DNA of 64,000 nt from Streptosporangium sp. NBC_01756 (GCF_035917975.1 NZ_CP109130.1:7688001-7752000), one strand, 5' to 3'; shown: positions 15,937 to 24,630, counted from the stretch's first letter. Notes: generated by a model not told the origin, from the letters alone. Translations and numbers: made by a program.

Positions 15937-17079
15937 ATGGGCCTCATGCTGTACGAAACGCCTCGGCTCGAGGCCATGGACGAGACGGCGCTCGGCGAGA
16001 TCGAGGAGATGCGCCGCGACCTGAAATACCGTCTCGCGGAGACGCATCGCTGGGACGGGCAGTTGCGCCGCCAGCTCCAGGCGCGGGCGATCCAGGGGTC
16101 CAACTCGATCGAGGGCTACCACGCCAGCGTCGAGGACATCGAGTCGATCATGGCCGGTGAGGATCCGCTGGAGGCCTCCGCCGGTGTGGCCAGAGAGATC
16201 TCCGGTTACCAGCAGGCGCTGACCTACGTGCGGTTCCTGTCGCGCGCCCTGGTGTTCAGGTTCGACGCCGGCCTGCTCCACGCGCTCAACTTCATGATGA
16301 TCGGGCACCACGTGGACAAGACCCCGGGCATCGTACGGCCGGGCGGCATCTATGTCCGAAACTCCGCGACGGGTGAGGTCGTCTACGAGGGGCCGGACGC
16401 CGGGGAGGTGCCGGCGCTGCTGGGTGAGCTGGTCGACTGGCTCAACGCGGGCGACCTCGACGCGCCGAGCTACGTGCGGGCGGCGATGGCCCATTTCAAC
16501 CTGGTGAGCATCCACCCCTGGCGGGACGGCAACGGCCGGATGTCCCGGGCGCTGCAGACGCTCGTGCTCGGCCGCGACCAGATCACCACCCCGGAGTTCT
16601 CCTCGATCGAGGAGTGGCTGGGGCATGGCCGGAACACCTATGACTACTACGACGCGCTCGCCGGGAGGCAGTTCGGCCGGTGGCGGCCGCACGGGGATAC
16701 GCTGCACTGGGTGCGCTTCTGCCTGCGCGCCCACCACCTGCAGGCCCAGCAGGTCCGGCGGCGCCTGTCGGAGGCGGGGGAGGTGTGGATGCTGCTGGAG
16801 GAGCGGACCGACGCCGACGGACTGAACCCCCGGACCGTGTCGGCGCTCTATGAAGTGTTCGTCAACCGGCGGCTGCGCCGCACCCGATACCAGCTGGACG
16901 AGTCGCTCAGCCAGGGGCAGGCGGCCAGGGATCTGCGAGATCTCGCGGCCAAGGGCTGGCTGCGGCCGTACGGGGAGACCAAGGGGCGTTTCTACGCGCC
17001 CGGCCCGAGGATGCAGGTGATCAAGGACGACTTCGCCGCCCGGGTGGTTCCGCTCCGTGATCCCTATAGGAAAGAGTGA
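15937..17079 (+). CDS. Fic/DOC family protein (probable AMP transferase), with inhibitory motif
   Basis: 380 residues. The Fic core has HPWRDGNGRMSRAL (catalytic His about 193), a variant of HPFXXGNGRXXR with Trp for Phe. The inhibitory motif (S/T)XXXE(G/N) is present as SNSIEG at about 55-60, so this is a class II-like, self-inhibited Fic protein; it would transfer AMP (or another nucleotide) to a hydroxyl side chain of an unknown target. A C-terminal winged-helix-like region (VSALYEVFVNRRLRRTRYQ, RDLAAKGWLRPYGETKGRFY) is typical of stand-alone bacterial Fic proteins. Start is uncertain: TTG 15910 and ATG 15946 are also in frame. No antitoxin gene is adjacent. Confidence 0.88.
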   Translation: MGLMLYETPRLEAMDETALGEIEEMRRDLKYRLAETHRWDGQLRRQLQARAIQGSNSIEGYHASVEDIESIMAGEDPLEASAGVAREISGYQQALTYVRFLSRALVFRFDAGLLHALNFMMIGHHVDKTPGIVRPGGIYVRNSATGEVVYEGPDAGEVPALLGELVDWLNAGDLDAPSYVRAAMAHFNLVSIHPWRDGNGRMSRALQTLVLGRDQITTPEFSSIEEWLGHGRNTYDYYDALAGRQFGRWRPHGDTLHWVRFCLRAHHLQAQQVRRRLSEAGEVWMLLEERTDADGLNPRTVSALYEVFVNRRLRRTRYQLDESLSQGQAARDLRDLAAKGWLRPYGETKGRFYAPGPRMQVIKDDFAARVVPLRDPYRKE

Positions 17080-17448
17080 CTCGCATCACATAACATACCG
17101 GGAATAGAGGGAATTGGGGCTGTGTTGACGCAGACGTGAAAACGAGCGTGGCACGTCACACCCGCATGGCTTCGCAGAGGCGAGGAGCGTGTTGTGGCAT
17201 GGGCGAGATGTCGAGCATGCGCGTCATGTGTCGCATGCGCGCCAGGCAGTGCCGCATGTGCTCCGTGCGCTGACCACACTGAGCCTCCGAACCCCCCGCT
17301 CTTCTCACGAAAGCTTCGAGATCATGACCTGCCCCGCGGATGACCTCATCCTGCGCCGCCTGAGCCATCGCCCCTTCCATCCCGGCACCCGCTAGCCTCC
17401 CCAGGTCCTGAGATCTTTTTGACGATCCACTCATGTTGGGGAACAGCT
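17080..17448. other. Non-coding interval before metN
   Basis: 369 bases with no convincing gene. Notable are many CATG motifs and an inverted repeat GCATGCG (17215-17221) / CGCATGC (17232-17238). I looked for a SAM riboswitch (S-box, SAM-IV) as would suit a methionine importer and found none. Confidence 0.6.
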
Positions 17449-18411
17449 GTGATTGATGTGTCGGGCCTGCGGAAGGTCTATCGAGATAGGGGGCGCGAGG
17501 TGGTCGCCATCGACGGCGTCGACCTCCACGTCCGCGAGGGTGAGATCTTCGGTGTGCTGGGGCAGAGCGGTGCCGGCAAGAGCACCCTGCTGCGCTGCGT
17601 GAACCTTCTGGAACGGCCCACCGGGGGCACCGTCACCGTGGCCGGGCAGGAGCTGACCGCGCTGCGGGAGGCCGAGCTGCGCGGTGCCCGGCAGCGGATC
17701 GGGATGATCCACCAGCATTTCGCCCTGCTGTCCTCCCGTACGGTGGCCGGAAACGTTGCCTTCCCCCTTGAGGTCATGAAGGTCGCCAAGGCCGAACGGG
17801 CCAGGCGTGTCGCCGAGTTGCTGGAGCTGGTCGGACTGGCCGACAAGGCCGGGGCGCACCCGGCGCAGCTGTCCGGCGGGCAGAAACAGCGGGTCGGCAT
17901 CGCCCGGGCGCTGGCCGGCAAGCCCTCGGTGCTGCTGTCGGACGAGGCCACCTCGGCGCTCGACCCGGGCACCACGCAGTCGATCCTGGGGCTGCTCAAA
18001 AGCCTGAACCGGGAGCTCGGCCTGACCATCCTGTTGATCACCCATGAGATGAACGTGGTGAAGTCGATCTGCGACTCGGCCGCCATCATGCGCAACGGTC
18101 TGATAGAGGAGTCCGGAGCACTGAGAGACCTGATCGCCAAGCCGGGCTCCCGCCTCACCGCGGAGCTGTTCCCCCTCCCCGCGCCGGATCCCGGCAGCGT
18201 CACGATCACCTTCACCGGGCAGGCCGACGAGCCGGTGGTCTCGGAGGTGGTCCGCAAGTTCGACGTGGACGTCAACATCCTCGGCGGAGCGCTGGAGGAG
18301 GTGGCCGGCGTCTCCGTCGGGCGCCTGCGCCTGCGTCTCACCGGTGATGAGCGCGCCGCCGCCCTGACCTACCTGGCCGAGCGCGGTCTCCTGGTGGAGG
18401 AGAGCCGATGA
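17449..18411 (+). CDS. metN: Methionine ABC transporter ATP-binding protein MetN
   Basis: 320-residue ABC ATPase energising D/L-methionine import. Walker A GQSGAGKSTLL (Lys about 44), Q-loop HQHFALLSSRTVAGNV, signature LSGGQKQRVGIARALA, Walker B VLLSDEATSALDPGTT and the H-loop LITHEMNVV are all present; the C-terminal NIL-type regulatory domain (GSVTITFTGQADEPVVSEVV) that binds methionine is complete. GTG 17449 is chosen since GGGGA lies 8 bases upstream and the family starts with a short IDVSGLRKVY. First gene of metN-metI-metQ. Confidence 0.93.
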   Translation: MIDVSGLRKVYRDRGREVVAIDGVDLHVREGEIFGVLGQSGAGKSTLLRCVNLLERPTGGTVTVAGQELTALREAELRGARQRIGMIHQHFALLSSRTVAGNVAFPLEVMKVAKAERARRVAELLELVGLADKAGAHPAQLSGGQKQRVGIARALAGKPSVLLSDEATSALDPGTTQSILGLLKSLNRELGLTILLITHEMNVVKSICDSAAIMRNGLIEESGALRDLIAKPGSRLTAELFPLPAPDPGSVTITFTGQADEPVVSEVVRKFDVDVNILGGALEEVAGVSVGRLRLRLTGDERAAALTYLAERGLLVEESR

Positions 18412-18466
18412 GCCCGTACACCGGCGGGCCCGGCGTCGACAAGCAGCGGCTGACGGAGGAGATCGC

Positions 18467-19123
18467 ATGACCTGGGATGAGATGCTCCCCCTGCTCGGGG
18501 AGTCGACCTGGCAGACGGCCCAGATGGTCCTGTGGTCCACCCTGTTCACCGTGCTGATCGGGCTGCCGCTCGGCGTGGCACTGATCGTCACCGACAGGGA
18601 CGGGCTGCTCCCCTCATGGGCGCTGAACCGGGTGCTCGGCCTGGTCGTCAACATCGGCCGCTCGCTGCCGTTCGTCATCCTGATGATCGCGGTGATCCCG
18701 CTGACCCGGCTGATCGTGGGCACCACCATCGGCACGATCGCCACCGTGGTCCCGCTGACCCTGGGCGCCGCGCCGTTCTTCGCCCGGCTGGTGGAGACCG
18801 CGCTGCTCGAAGTCGGCCGGGACAAGGTGCAGGCGGCCCAGGCGATGGGTGCCAGCCGTACGACCATCGTGGGCAAGGTCCTGCTGCCCGAGGCGATGGC
18901 CGGCCTGGTCGCGGGACTCACCGTGACCGTGGTCGCGCTGATCTCCTACTCGGCGATGGCCGGGGCGATCGGCGGCGGCGGGCTCGGTGACCTGGCCATC
19001 CGCTACGGCTACCAGCGCTTCGAGACCACGCTCATGGTGGTCACGGTCATCGTGCTGATCATCGTCGTCCAACTCGTGCAGACCCTGGGCGAGACCGTCG
19101 CCCGCCGTCTCGCGCGTCGCTGA
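18467..19123 (+). CDS. metI: Methionine ABC transporter permease MetI
   Basis: 218-residue inner-membrane permease with five to six helices. The binding-protein-dependent loop (EAA motif) is VQAAQAMGASRTTIVGKVLLPEAM, and SYSAMAGAIGGGGLGDLAIRYGYQRF is characteristic of MetI. It starts 55 bases after metN and is followed by 138 bases containing three hairpin repeats before metQ. Its length and motifs match the family, so it should be functional. Confidence 0.93.
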   Translation: MTWDEMLPLLGESTWQTAQMVLWSTLFTVLIGLPLGVALIVTDRDGLLPSWALNRVLGLVVNIGRSLPFVILMIAVIPLTRLIVGTTIGTIATVVPLTLGAAPFFARLVETALLEVGRDKVQAAQAMGASRTTIVGKVLLPEAMAGLVAGLTVTVVALISYSAMAGAIGGGGLGDLAIRYGYQRFETTLMVVTVIVLIIVVQLVQTLGETVARRLARR

Positions 19124-19132
19124 CCCCTCCCG

Positions 19133-19231
19133 GGACCCCGCCACCAGCGGATCCCGCACTTCCCAAGCCTCCCAAGGATCTCGCCACCAGCGGGTCCTTC
19201 ACCTCCCAAGGACCCCGCCACCAGTGGGGCC
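19133..19231 (+). repeat. Three 22-bp hairpin-forming repeats between metI and metQ
   Basis: Copies at 19133-19154, 19176-19197 and 19210-19231 share GGAYCYCGCCACCAGYGG; each can fold because the ends (GGAYC / GRTCC or GGCC) are complementary. The second and third are preceded by CCTCCCAA. The array begins 9 bases after the metI stop. Confidence 0.85.
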
Positions 19232-19261
19232 TCCGATTTTCCACGCCCGAAGGAGCACATC

Positions 19262-20098
19262 ATGCGTAAATTCCCTGCGATCGCATCCGCGATCGCCGCC
19301 CTGGCCCTCACCCTTACGGCCTGCGGTTCGACCGAGACCGCCACGCCCGCGAACACGAGCAAGGACGTCGCCGCCGAGGTGCTCAAGGTCGGCGCGAGCC
19401 CGATCCCGCACGCGGAGATCCTGAAGTTCGTCAAGGACAAGCTCGCCGCCAAGGAGGGGCTGAACCTGGAGATCGTCGAGTTCACCGACTACGTCCAGCC
19501 GAACGTCCAGCTCAACGACGGCCAGCTCGGCGCCAACTTCTTCCAGCACAAGCCCTACCTGGACGACTTCAACGCCTCCAAGGGCACCAAGCTGAGCTAC
19601 GTCCAGTCGGTCCACCTGGAGCCGCTGGGCGTCTACTCCAAGAAGCTCACCGATCTCACCGCGCTGGCCCAGAACGCGACCGTCGCCATGCCCAACGACG
19701 CCACCAACCTGGGACGGTCGCTGAAGCTGCTCGCCGACAACGGCGTGCTCACCCTGAAGGAGGGGGTCGGCACCGCGGCCACCGAGCGTGACGTGACCGG
19801 CAACCCCAAGAACCTGAAGTTCCAGCCGCTGGAGGCCGCCCAACTGCCCCGCTCGCTGGAGGACGTGGACGCGGCCGTCATCAACGGCAACTACGCCCTG
19901 GAGGCCGGCCTCGACCCGGCCAACAAGGCCCTGGTGCTGGAGAAGGCCGAGGGCAACCCCTACGCCAACGGCCTGGTCGTGGCGGCCGGCAACGAGAAGG
20001 ACCCGCGCGTGGTCAAGCTCGCCAAGCTGCTCGCCGGTCCCGAGGTGAAGCAGTTCATCGAGCAGACCTACAAGGGCGCCGTCATCCCCGCCGCCTGA
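19262..20098 (+). CDS. metQ: Methionine-binding lipoprotein MetQ
   Basis: 278-residue NlpA-family substrate-binding lipoprotein. The signal peptide MRKFPAIASAIAALALTLTAC ends in a lipobox (LTAC; lipidated Cys 21). The mature part reads LKVGASPIPHAEILKFVKDKL and VEFTDYVQPNVQLNDGQLGANFFQHKPYLDDFN, the standard MetQ sequence that captures methionine for MetNI. GAAGGAG precedes the ATG. The downstream strong terminator closes the operon. Confidence 0.94.
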   Translation: MRKFPAIASAIAALALTLTACGSTETATPANTSKDVAAEVLKVGASPIPHAEILKFVKDKLAAKEGLNLEIVEFTDYVQPNVQLNDGQLGANFFQHKPYLDDFNASKGTKLSYVQSVHLEPLGVYSKKLTDLTALAQNATVAMPNDATNLGRSLKLLADNGVLTLKEGVGTAATERDVTGNPKNLKFQPLEAAQLPRSLEDVDAAVINGNYALEAGLDPANKALVLEKAEGNPYANGLVVAAGNEKDPRVVKLAKLLAGPEVKQFIEQTYKGAVIPAA

Positions 20099-20108
20099 CG
20101 CCTCTCAC

Positions 20109-20159
20109 CACGAAAGGGCCGTGGCTCCCCCCGACGGGGGAGGCCACGGCCCTTTCGTG
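20109..20159 (+). terminator. Terminator after metQ
   Basis: 17-bp perfect outer stem (CACGAAAGGGCCGTGGC paired with GCCACGGCCCTTTCGTG) with a further C/G inner stem, beginning 11 bases after the metQ stop. Confidence 0.9.
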
Positions 20160-20166
20160 CCTTCTC

Positions 20167-20197
20167 ACCGAACATCAAACCGAGTAATGTTCGGTTT
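20167..20197. promoter_or_regulatory. Overlapping inverted repeats at the acyl-CoA synthetase start
   Basis: ACCGAACAT (20167-20175) / ATGTTCGGT (20187-20195), and nested AAACCGA (20177-20183) / TCGGTTT (20191-20197). Both are perfect and end at the start codon; they look like a TetR-family operator. Confidence 0.7.
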
Positions 20198-20198
20198 C

Positions 20199-21731
20199 AT
20201 GCACCCGGGAGCCATCGCGGCGACCTCGCCGGACAAGCCCGCTGTGATCATGGCGGACTCAGGTCAGGTCGTGACCTTCCGCGAGTTGGACGAGGAGTCC
20301 AACCGCCTCGCCCACCTGTTCCGCGCCGCCGGGCTCCAGCCGGGTGACCACATCGCCTTCATGCTGGAGAACCACCCCCTGTTCCTGGTGGTCGCCTGGG
20401 CCGCGCACCGGTCCGGCCTCTACTACACGGCCATCAGCTCGCGACTGAAGACCGACGAACTCGCCTACATCGTCGACAACTGCGGGGCGCGGGTCTTCAT
20501 CTCCTCCGCGACGCTGGCCGAGGTCGCCACCTCGATCACCCCCGCCACGCCGAATGTCGAGCTCAGACTCATGCTGGACGGCGTCGCCCCCGGCTTCCGC
20601 TCCTTCGAGGAGGCAGTGGCCGCCCATCCCGCCACCTCCGTCGAGGACGAGTGCCAGGGCGCGGACATGCTCTACTCCTCCGGCACCACCGGCCGGCCCA
20701 AGGGCGTCAAACCCACCCTGTCCGAAGCCCCGCTGGACACGCCGGGGCCGCTGCTGCAGCTCATCCGGTTCCTGTTCGCGCCGTCCGCCGACAGTGTCTA
20801 CCTCTCCCCGGCGCCGCTCTACCACGCCGCCCCGCTGCGCTACTGCATGAACTTCCAGCGCCTGGGTGCGACGCTCGTGGTGATGGAGCGGTTCGACCCC
20901 GAGCAGGCGCTCGCGCTGATCGAGAAGTACGGTGTCACGCACTCGCAGTGGGTGCCGACCATGTTCATCAAGATGCTCAAGCTGCCGGAGCCGGTGCGGG
21001 CACGGTACGACCTCTCGTCGCTGGAGTGCGCGATCCACGCCGCCGCGCCCTGCCCCGTCCCGGTCAAGGAGCAGATGATCGCGTGGTGGGGGCCGATCAT
21101 TCACGAGTACTACGCGGGGACCGAGGGCAACGGCTTCCTCTACGTCGGTTCGGAGGACTGGCTCAAGCACCGGGGCACGGTCGGCCGTTCGCTGAGCGGC
21201 GTGGTGCACGTGTGCGACGAGGACGGCAACGAGGTGGCGCCGGGTGAGCACGGCACGGTCTACTTCGGGGAGGGCCCCCAGTTCGTCTACCACGGAGACG
21301 AGGACAAGACGAGATCCTCGCGGGACCCGCTGGGCCGCGGCTGGACCACCCTCGGTGACATCGGCTATCTCGACGAGGAGGGGTTTCTCTACCTCACCGA
21401 CCGGCGCTCCTACATGATCATTTCTGGTGGGGTGAACATCTATCCGCAGGAGGCCGAGAACGTCCTTTCGGTCCATCCGAAGGTGGCGGACGTGGCGGTC
21501 TTCGGTGTCCCGGACGAGGAGATGGGCGAGCAGGTCAAGGCCGTCGTCCAGCCCGTCTCCATGGACCTCGCCGGTCCGGCGCTCGCGGCCGAGCTGATCG
21601 ACTACTGCCGCTCCCAGCTGGCGTCCTACAAGTGCCCCGCGTCGGTGGACTTCCGCGAGGAGCTTCCCCGGCATCCCACGGGGAAGCTCTACAAGCGCCT
21701 CCTGCGCGACGAGTACTGGCCGCAGGCCTAG
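20199..21731 (+). CDS. Acyl-CoA synthetase (AMP-binding, ANL superfamily)
   Basis: 510 residues. It activates a carboxylic acid with ATP and CoA via an acyl-AMP. Motifs: phosphate loop YSSGTTGRPKGVKPT, YYAGTEGNGF as the A5 region, GWTTLGDIGYLDEEGFLYLTDR (A7), MIISGGVNIYPQEAENVL (A8) and the catalytic Lys in PRHPTGKLYKRLLRDEYW (A10). The set is complete. ATG 20199 (MHPGAIAATSP) is preferred as the other in-frame ATG at 20187 lies inside the operator; no ribosome-binding site is visible, so the mRNA may be leaderless. Fatty or aromatic acid substrate not determinable. Confidence 0.9.
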   Translation: MHPGAIAATSPDKPAVIMADSGQVVTFRELDEESNRLAHLFRAAGLQPGDHIAFMLENHPLFLVVAWAAHRSGLYYTAISSRLKTDELAYIVDNCGARVFISSATLAEVATSITPATPNVELRLMLDGVAPGFRSFEEAVAAHPATSVEDECQGADMLYSSGTTGRPKGVKPTLSEAPLDTPGPLLQLIRFLFAPSADSVYLSPAPLYHAAPLRYCMNFQRLGATLVVMERFDPEQALALIEKYGVTHSQWVPTMFIKMLKLPEPVRARYDLSSLECAIHAAAPCPVPVKEQMIAWWGPIIHEYYAGTEGNGFLYVGSEDWLKHRGTVGRSLSGVVHVCDEDGNEVAPGEHGTVYFGEGPQFVYHGDEDKTRSSRDPLGRGWTTLGDIGYLDEEGFLYLTDRRSYMIISGGVNIYPQEAENVLSVHPKVADVAVFGVPDEEMGEQVKAVVQPVSMDLAGPALAAELIDYCRSQLASYKCPASVDFREELPRHPTGKLYKRLLRDEYWPQA

Positions 21732-21989
21732 ACGGGCAAGCCCAATGTGATCAGTGGTCCCTACCGTTGAAGCATCCGGCCTGCCGCAGGGTTCGGGTGC
21801 CCCGGGAGGGGCGGGTGCGGCTTTTGGTGGTCTGCCCGTTGGCAGCTTCTTACGACTCGCCGCCCGCCCCTCCGTGACGGACTCGGCTGCTGATCGAGAG
21901 TTGCGATCGCATCGCTGTGCAGGGACCTGATGGCGGGGTCGTCTGCGGGCTGGAAGGACTGATCTGCATCCACCAGGCATATTCGCTAT

Positions 21990-22000
21990 ATTTAGTAAAT
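21990..22000. promoter_or_regulatory. Palindrome at the hydrolase-gbsR start
   Basis: ATTTA-G-TAAAT spans the -10 edge and the start codon of the hydrolase gene; an AT-rich palindrome in this very GC-rich DNA, suitable as a MarR/GbsR-type operator. Confidence 0.45.
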
Positions 22001-22817
22001 GGTGAATCTGTCGTCGGTGCTCTCCCTGCACGGTTGTGCTCTCCACTATGTCGACAGCGGTGGCGACGGGGTGCCGGTGGTGTTCTCGCACGGCGCCGGG
22101 GCCGATCACGTGATGTTCGACGCCCAGAGCGAGTACCTGCGTGCCCGGGGGTACCGGGTCGTCGCCTGGGACATGCGCGGCCACGGCCTGTCCCGCCCGG
22201 CCGGTGTCCGGTTCACCGCCGATCAGGCGATCGCGGACCTGTGCGCGCTCATCGAGCACCTTGCGCTTGACCAGCCTGTGCTCGTGGGACAGTCCCTCGG
22301 CGGCAATCTCGGCCAGGCCGTTGTCCGGCGGCATCCCGACCTCGCCCGAGCGCTGATCGTCATCGATTCGACATGGAACACCGCACCGCTGTCATGGAAG
22401 GAGCGTCTGCTGCTGAAGGCGGCCGCGCCGAGTCTTTCGATGATCTCGGCCAAGCGCCTCCCGGGCATGATGGCCGAGGCCTCCGCGGTGACAGAGGGGG
22501 CGCGGGCAGACGCGCGACGGGCATTCTCCCAACTGTCGAAGAAGGAGTTCGTCCAGGTATGGCGGGCGACCGTCGAACTCCTCGACCCGGACCCCCGATA
22601 TCGCACGCCGGTGCCGCTGTGCCTGATTCGCGGCGAGCGAGACCATACCGGCAACATCGCCTCGGCGATGCCCGGGTGGGCCAGGGCCGAAGGCGTCGAG
22701 GAGATCGTCATCCCCGGTGCGGGTCATATCTCCAACCAGGACAATCCTCATGCGGTGAACGCGGCGATCGAAGCGTTCTTGCGTGGGGTCTCGGCATCGA
22801 AGCAGGCTCAGCGGTGA
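21999..22817 (+). CDS. Alpha/beta hydrolase
   Basis: 272 residues, alpha/beta hydrolase fold: VVFSHGAGADHVMF (oxyanion HGxG-like), VAWDMRGHGLSRPA, nucleophile elbow VLVGQSLGGNLGQAVVRRHP (Ser), RGERDHTGN and VIPGAGHISNQDNP with the catalytic His. Start ATG 21999 has no ribosome-binding site but TATATT lies at 21987-21992, placing transcription start about at the ATG, so translation is probably leaderless. It overlaps the following GbsR-like regulator by 4 bases, and the palindrome ATTTAGTAAAT sits on the start, so the pair is likely autoregulated. Confidence 0.87.
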   Translation: MVNLSSVLSLHGCALHYVDSGGDGVPVVFSHGAGADHVMFDAQSEYLRARGYRVVAWDMRGHGLSRPAGVRFTADQAIADLCALIEHLALDQPVLVGQSLGGNLGQAVVRRHPDLARALIVIDSTWNTAPLSWKERLLLKAAAPSLSMISAKRLPGMMAEASAVTEGARADARRAFSQLSKKEFVQVWRATVELLDPDPRYRTPVPLCLIRGERDHTGNIASAMPGWARAEGVEEIVIPGAGHISNQDNPHAVNAAIEAFLRGVSASKQAQR

Positions 22818-23251
22818 GCGCGACCAGGCGTCGCGCGTTCATCACCTCGGTGGGTGACCTGCTGGCCTCATGGAACCTCCCGCACGCGACCGGCCGCGTC
22901 TACGGACTGCTGCTGGTGACCGAGGAGGCGATCTCTCTCGATGCGATCGCCGCCGAGCTCGAACTGAGCAAGGGGGCGGTGAGCACCGCGGTGCGGCAGC
23001 TGGACTCCTGGGGACTTGCCAAGGTGATCCCGCAGCCCGGCAGCCGCAGACTCCTGGTCGAAGCCACGGGAGGGATCGAGTCACTGCTGGCAGCAAGCCA
23101 TTCGCGGGCCAGAACCCTGATCGCCGCCCTGCGCGACGGCGAGGACCTGGTCGATCCCGGCCCGGCGCAAGACCGGCTCCGAGACGTGATCGGACTGTTC
23201 GCCGGCTATGTCGAGGTCGGGAGCCAGCTGCTCAGTAGATACCGCCGGTAG
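22814..23251 (+). CDS. GbsR/MarR family transcriptional regulator
   Basis: 145 residues with the GbsR-type start RRRAFITSVGDLLASWNLPHATGRVYGLLLVTEE, and a winged helix ISLDAIAAELELSKGAVSTAVRQLDSWGLAKVIP (shown in part: ELELSKGAVSTAVRQLDSWG). GTG 22814 overlaps the hydrolase stop (GTGA). No cysteine or metal site stands out. It probably represses its own operon in response to a hydrophobic ligand (inference). Confidence 0.85.
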   Translation: MSATRRRAFITSVGDLLASWNLPHATGRVYGLLLVTEEAISLDAIAAELELSKGAVSTAVRQLDSWGLAKVIPQPGSRRLLVEATGGIESLLAASHSRARTLIAALRDGEDLVDPGPAQDRLRDVIGLFAGYVEVGSQLLSRYRR

Positions 23252-23518
23252 TGCCGCTGGACCAGGTGCCTGGCTCGGTGAGCGATCTCCAGGCGGCCGA
23301 GAGCATGGTATGGCCCGCCACGCCTCGTGCTCGCGGTCCTTCTGGGCCTGCGGCGGTATCCGGTGTGCACCCCGAGGGGTATGCCGATCATGTGGGCGCC
23401 GGCCAACCCGAAGATCGGCGAACCCGAGATGCAACATCGCGCAAGCCCCGCGTCTGCCGCCGGGGACTCCGGGGTCCTGTCGCCCATGACTCCGTCATGA
23501 GCTCTTGAACCGGGCGGA

Positions 23519-24630
23519 TCAGACAGAGGGGGTAAAGGGGGCGATCTCGGCTGGGATGTGCCGCTCCAGGATCGACCGGGCCACGGCGTCACCGGTGAGC
23601 GGTGCCATGGTCAGACCCGCCGCGCCGAAGCCGGTGACGACGTTCAGGCCCTGGACGGCCGGTATCGGGCCGATGATGGGCAGGTCGCCGTCGGGCAGCG
23701 GACGCAGTCCCACCCGGGTCTCGATGAAGGTCGCGTCGGCCAGTCCCGGCGCGATCCGGAGGGCGTCTCCGAGGACCTGCCACTGTCCCTTCGCCGTCAC
23801 CCTCGGGTCGAAGCCGCTGCCCGTCTCCCTCGTCGCGCCGACGGCCACCCGGGAGTCGTCGAACGCGACCATGTAGTGGCTCGACAGGGGATGCACCGAC
23901 GGCCAGGCGCTCGTGTCCACACCGTCGATCCGAAGGTGCGTGATCTGCCCCCGCTGCGGCTCGACGCCGAGCCGGATGCCGAGGGGTTCGAGCAGCCCGT
24001 TCACCCAGGCGCCGGCAGCCACGACGACGTCATCGGCCTCCAGTAGTTCGTGGCCCACCTCCACCTGGGGGGTCCCGTCGCCGCGCGGGCGCAGGTGGGC
24101 CTGGCCGTACGCGGAGACCGCGCCGTGGTGCGCCGCGGCGGTCAGGAGCGCGTCGCGCATGGTGCGCCCGTCGACCCGGCCGCCGCCCGAGATGAACACG
24201 CCGTCCAGGTCGGGGGCCAACGCGGGGAAGAGGGCGCGGGCGTCCGTGTTGCCCACCCGCTGGACCTCGCCCACGACGGCACGGCCGTACGGGCACGGGC
24301 CTCGACGCGGTCCTGTGCCGCACGCAGCTTCTCCTCGTCCGCGCTGACGAGGAGGGCGCCGGTGCGGCGGTAGTCGGTCCGGGTGCTGCCCGCTTCGGCG
24401 AGAAGCTCGATGACCTGCGGATAGTAGGCCGCACCGGCCGCGTAGAGCTCGTAGAAGGGCCCCTCGGCGGTGGACGCCCATGGGGAGATGATGCCCGCAC
24501 TGGCGTCCGTCGCCTGTCCCGTATCCGCGGAATCGACGATTGTGACGGCCGCGCCCCGGCGAGCCAGGGCGAACGCCGTGCTCGCTCCCGCGATTCCACT
24601 GCCGATGACGATGACGCGATGCTGGGACAC
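23519..24630 (-). pseudogene. FAD-dependent amino-acid oxidase-like gene with one frameshift
   Basis: DAO-family flavoprotein. From GTG 24630 (AAGGA 5 bases upstream) the frame reads SQHRVIVIGSGIAGASTAFALARRG, the FAD dinucleotide motif, on to EKLRAAQDRVEARAR. Around 24290 the homologous text jumps to another frame, GRAVVGEVQRVGNTDARALF, which continues to the C-terminal GLRPLPDGDLPIIGPI and NVVTGFGAAGLTMAPLTG. Inserting one base there restores a single 371-residue enzyme, so a one-base deletion, or a sequencing error, explains it. All other parts are intact, so the break is recent or artefactual. Confidence 0.82.

Noticed and set aside
17156..17434. Minus-strand ORF upstream of metN
   Set aside because: Its Met/His-rich text comes from CATG repeats; no ribosome-binding site or homology pattern.
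17080..17448. SAM riboswitch before metNIQ
   Set aside because: Searched by eye for S-box and SAM-IV conserved blocks on both strands and found none.
21761..21973. Small minus-strand ORF between the synthetase and hydrolase genes
   Set aside because: No ribosome-binding site and no recognisable motif; the 267-bp gap is regarded as non-coding.
23206..23592. Minus-strand ORF between gbsR-like and oxidoreductase genes
   Set aside because: Overlaps the real gene ends on both sides and has no recognised motif.
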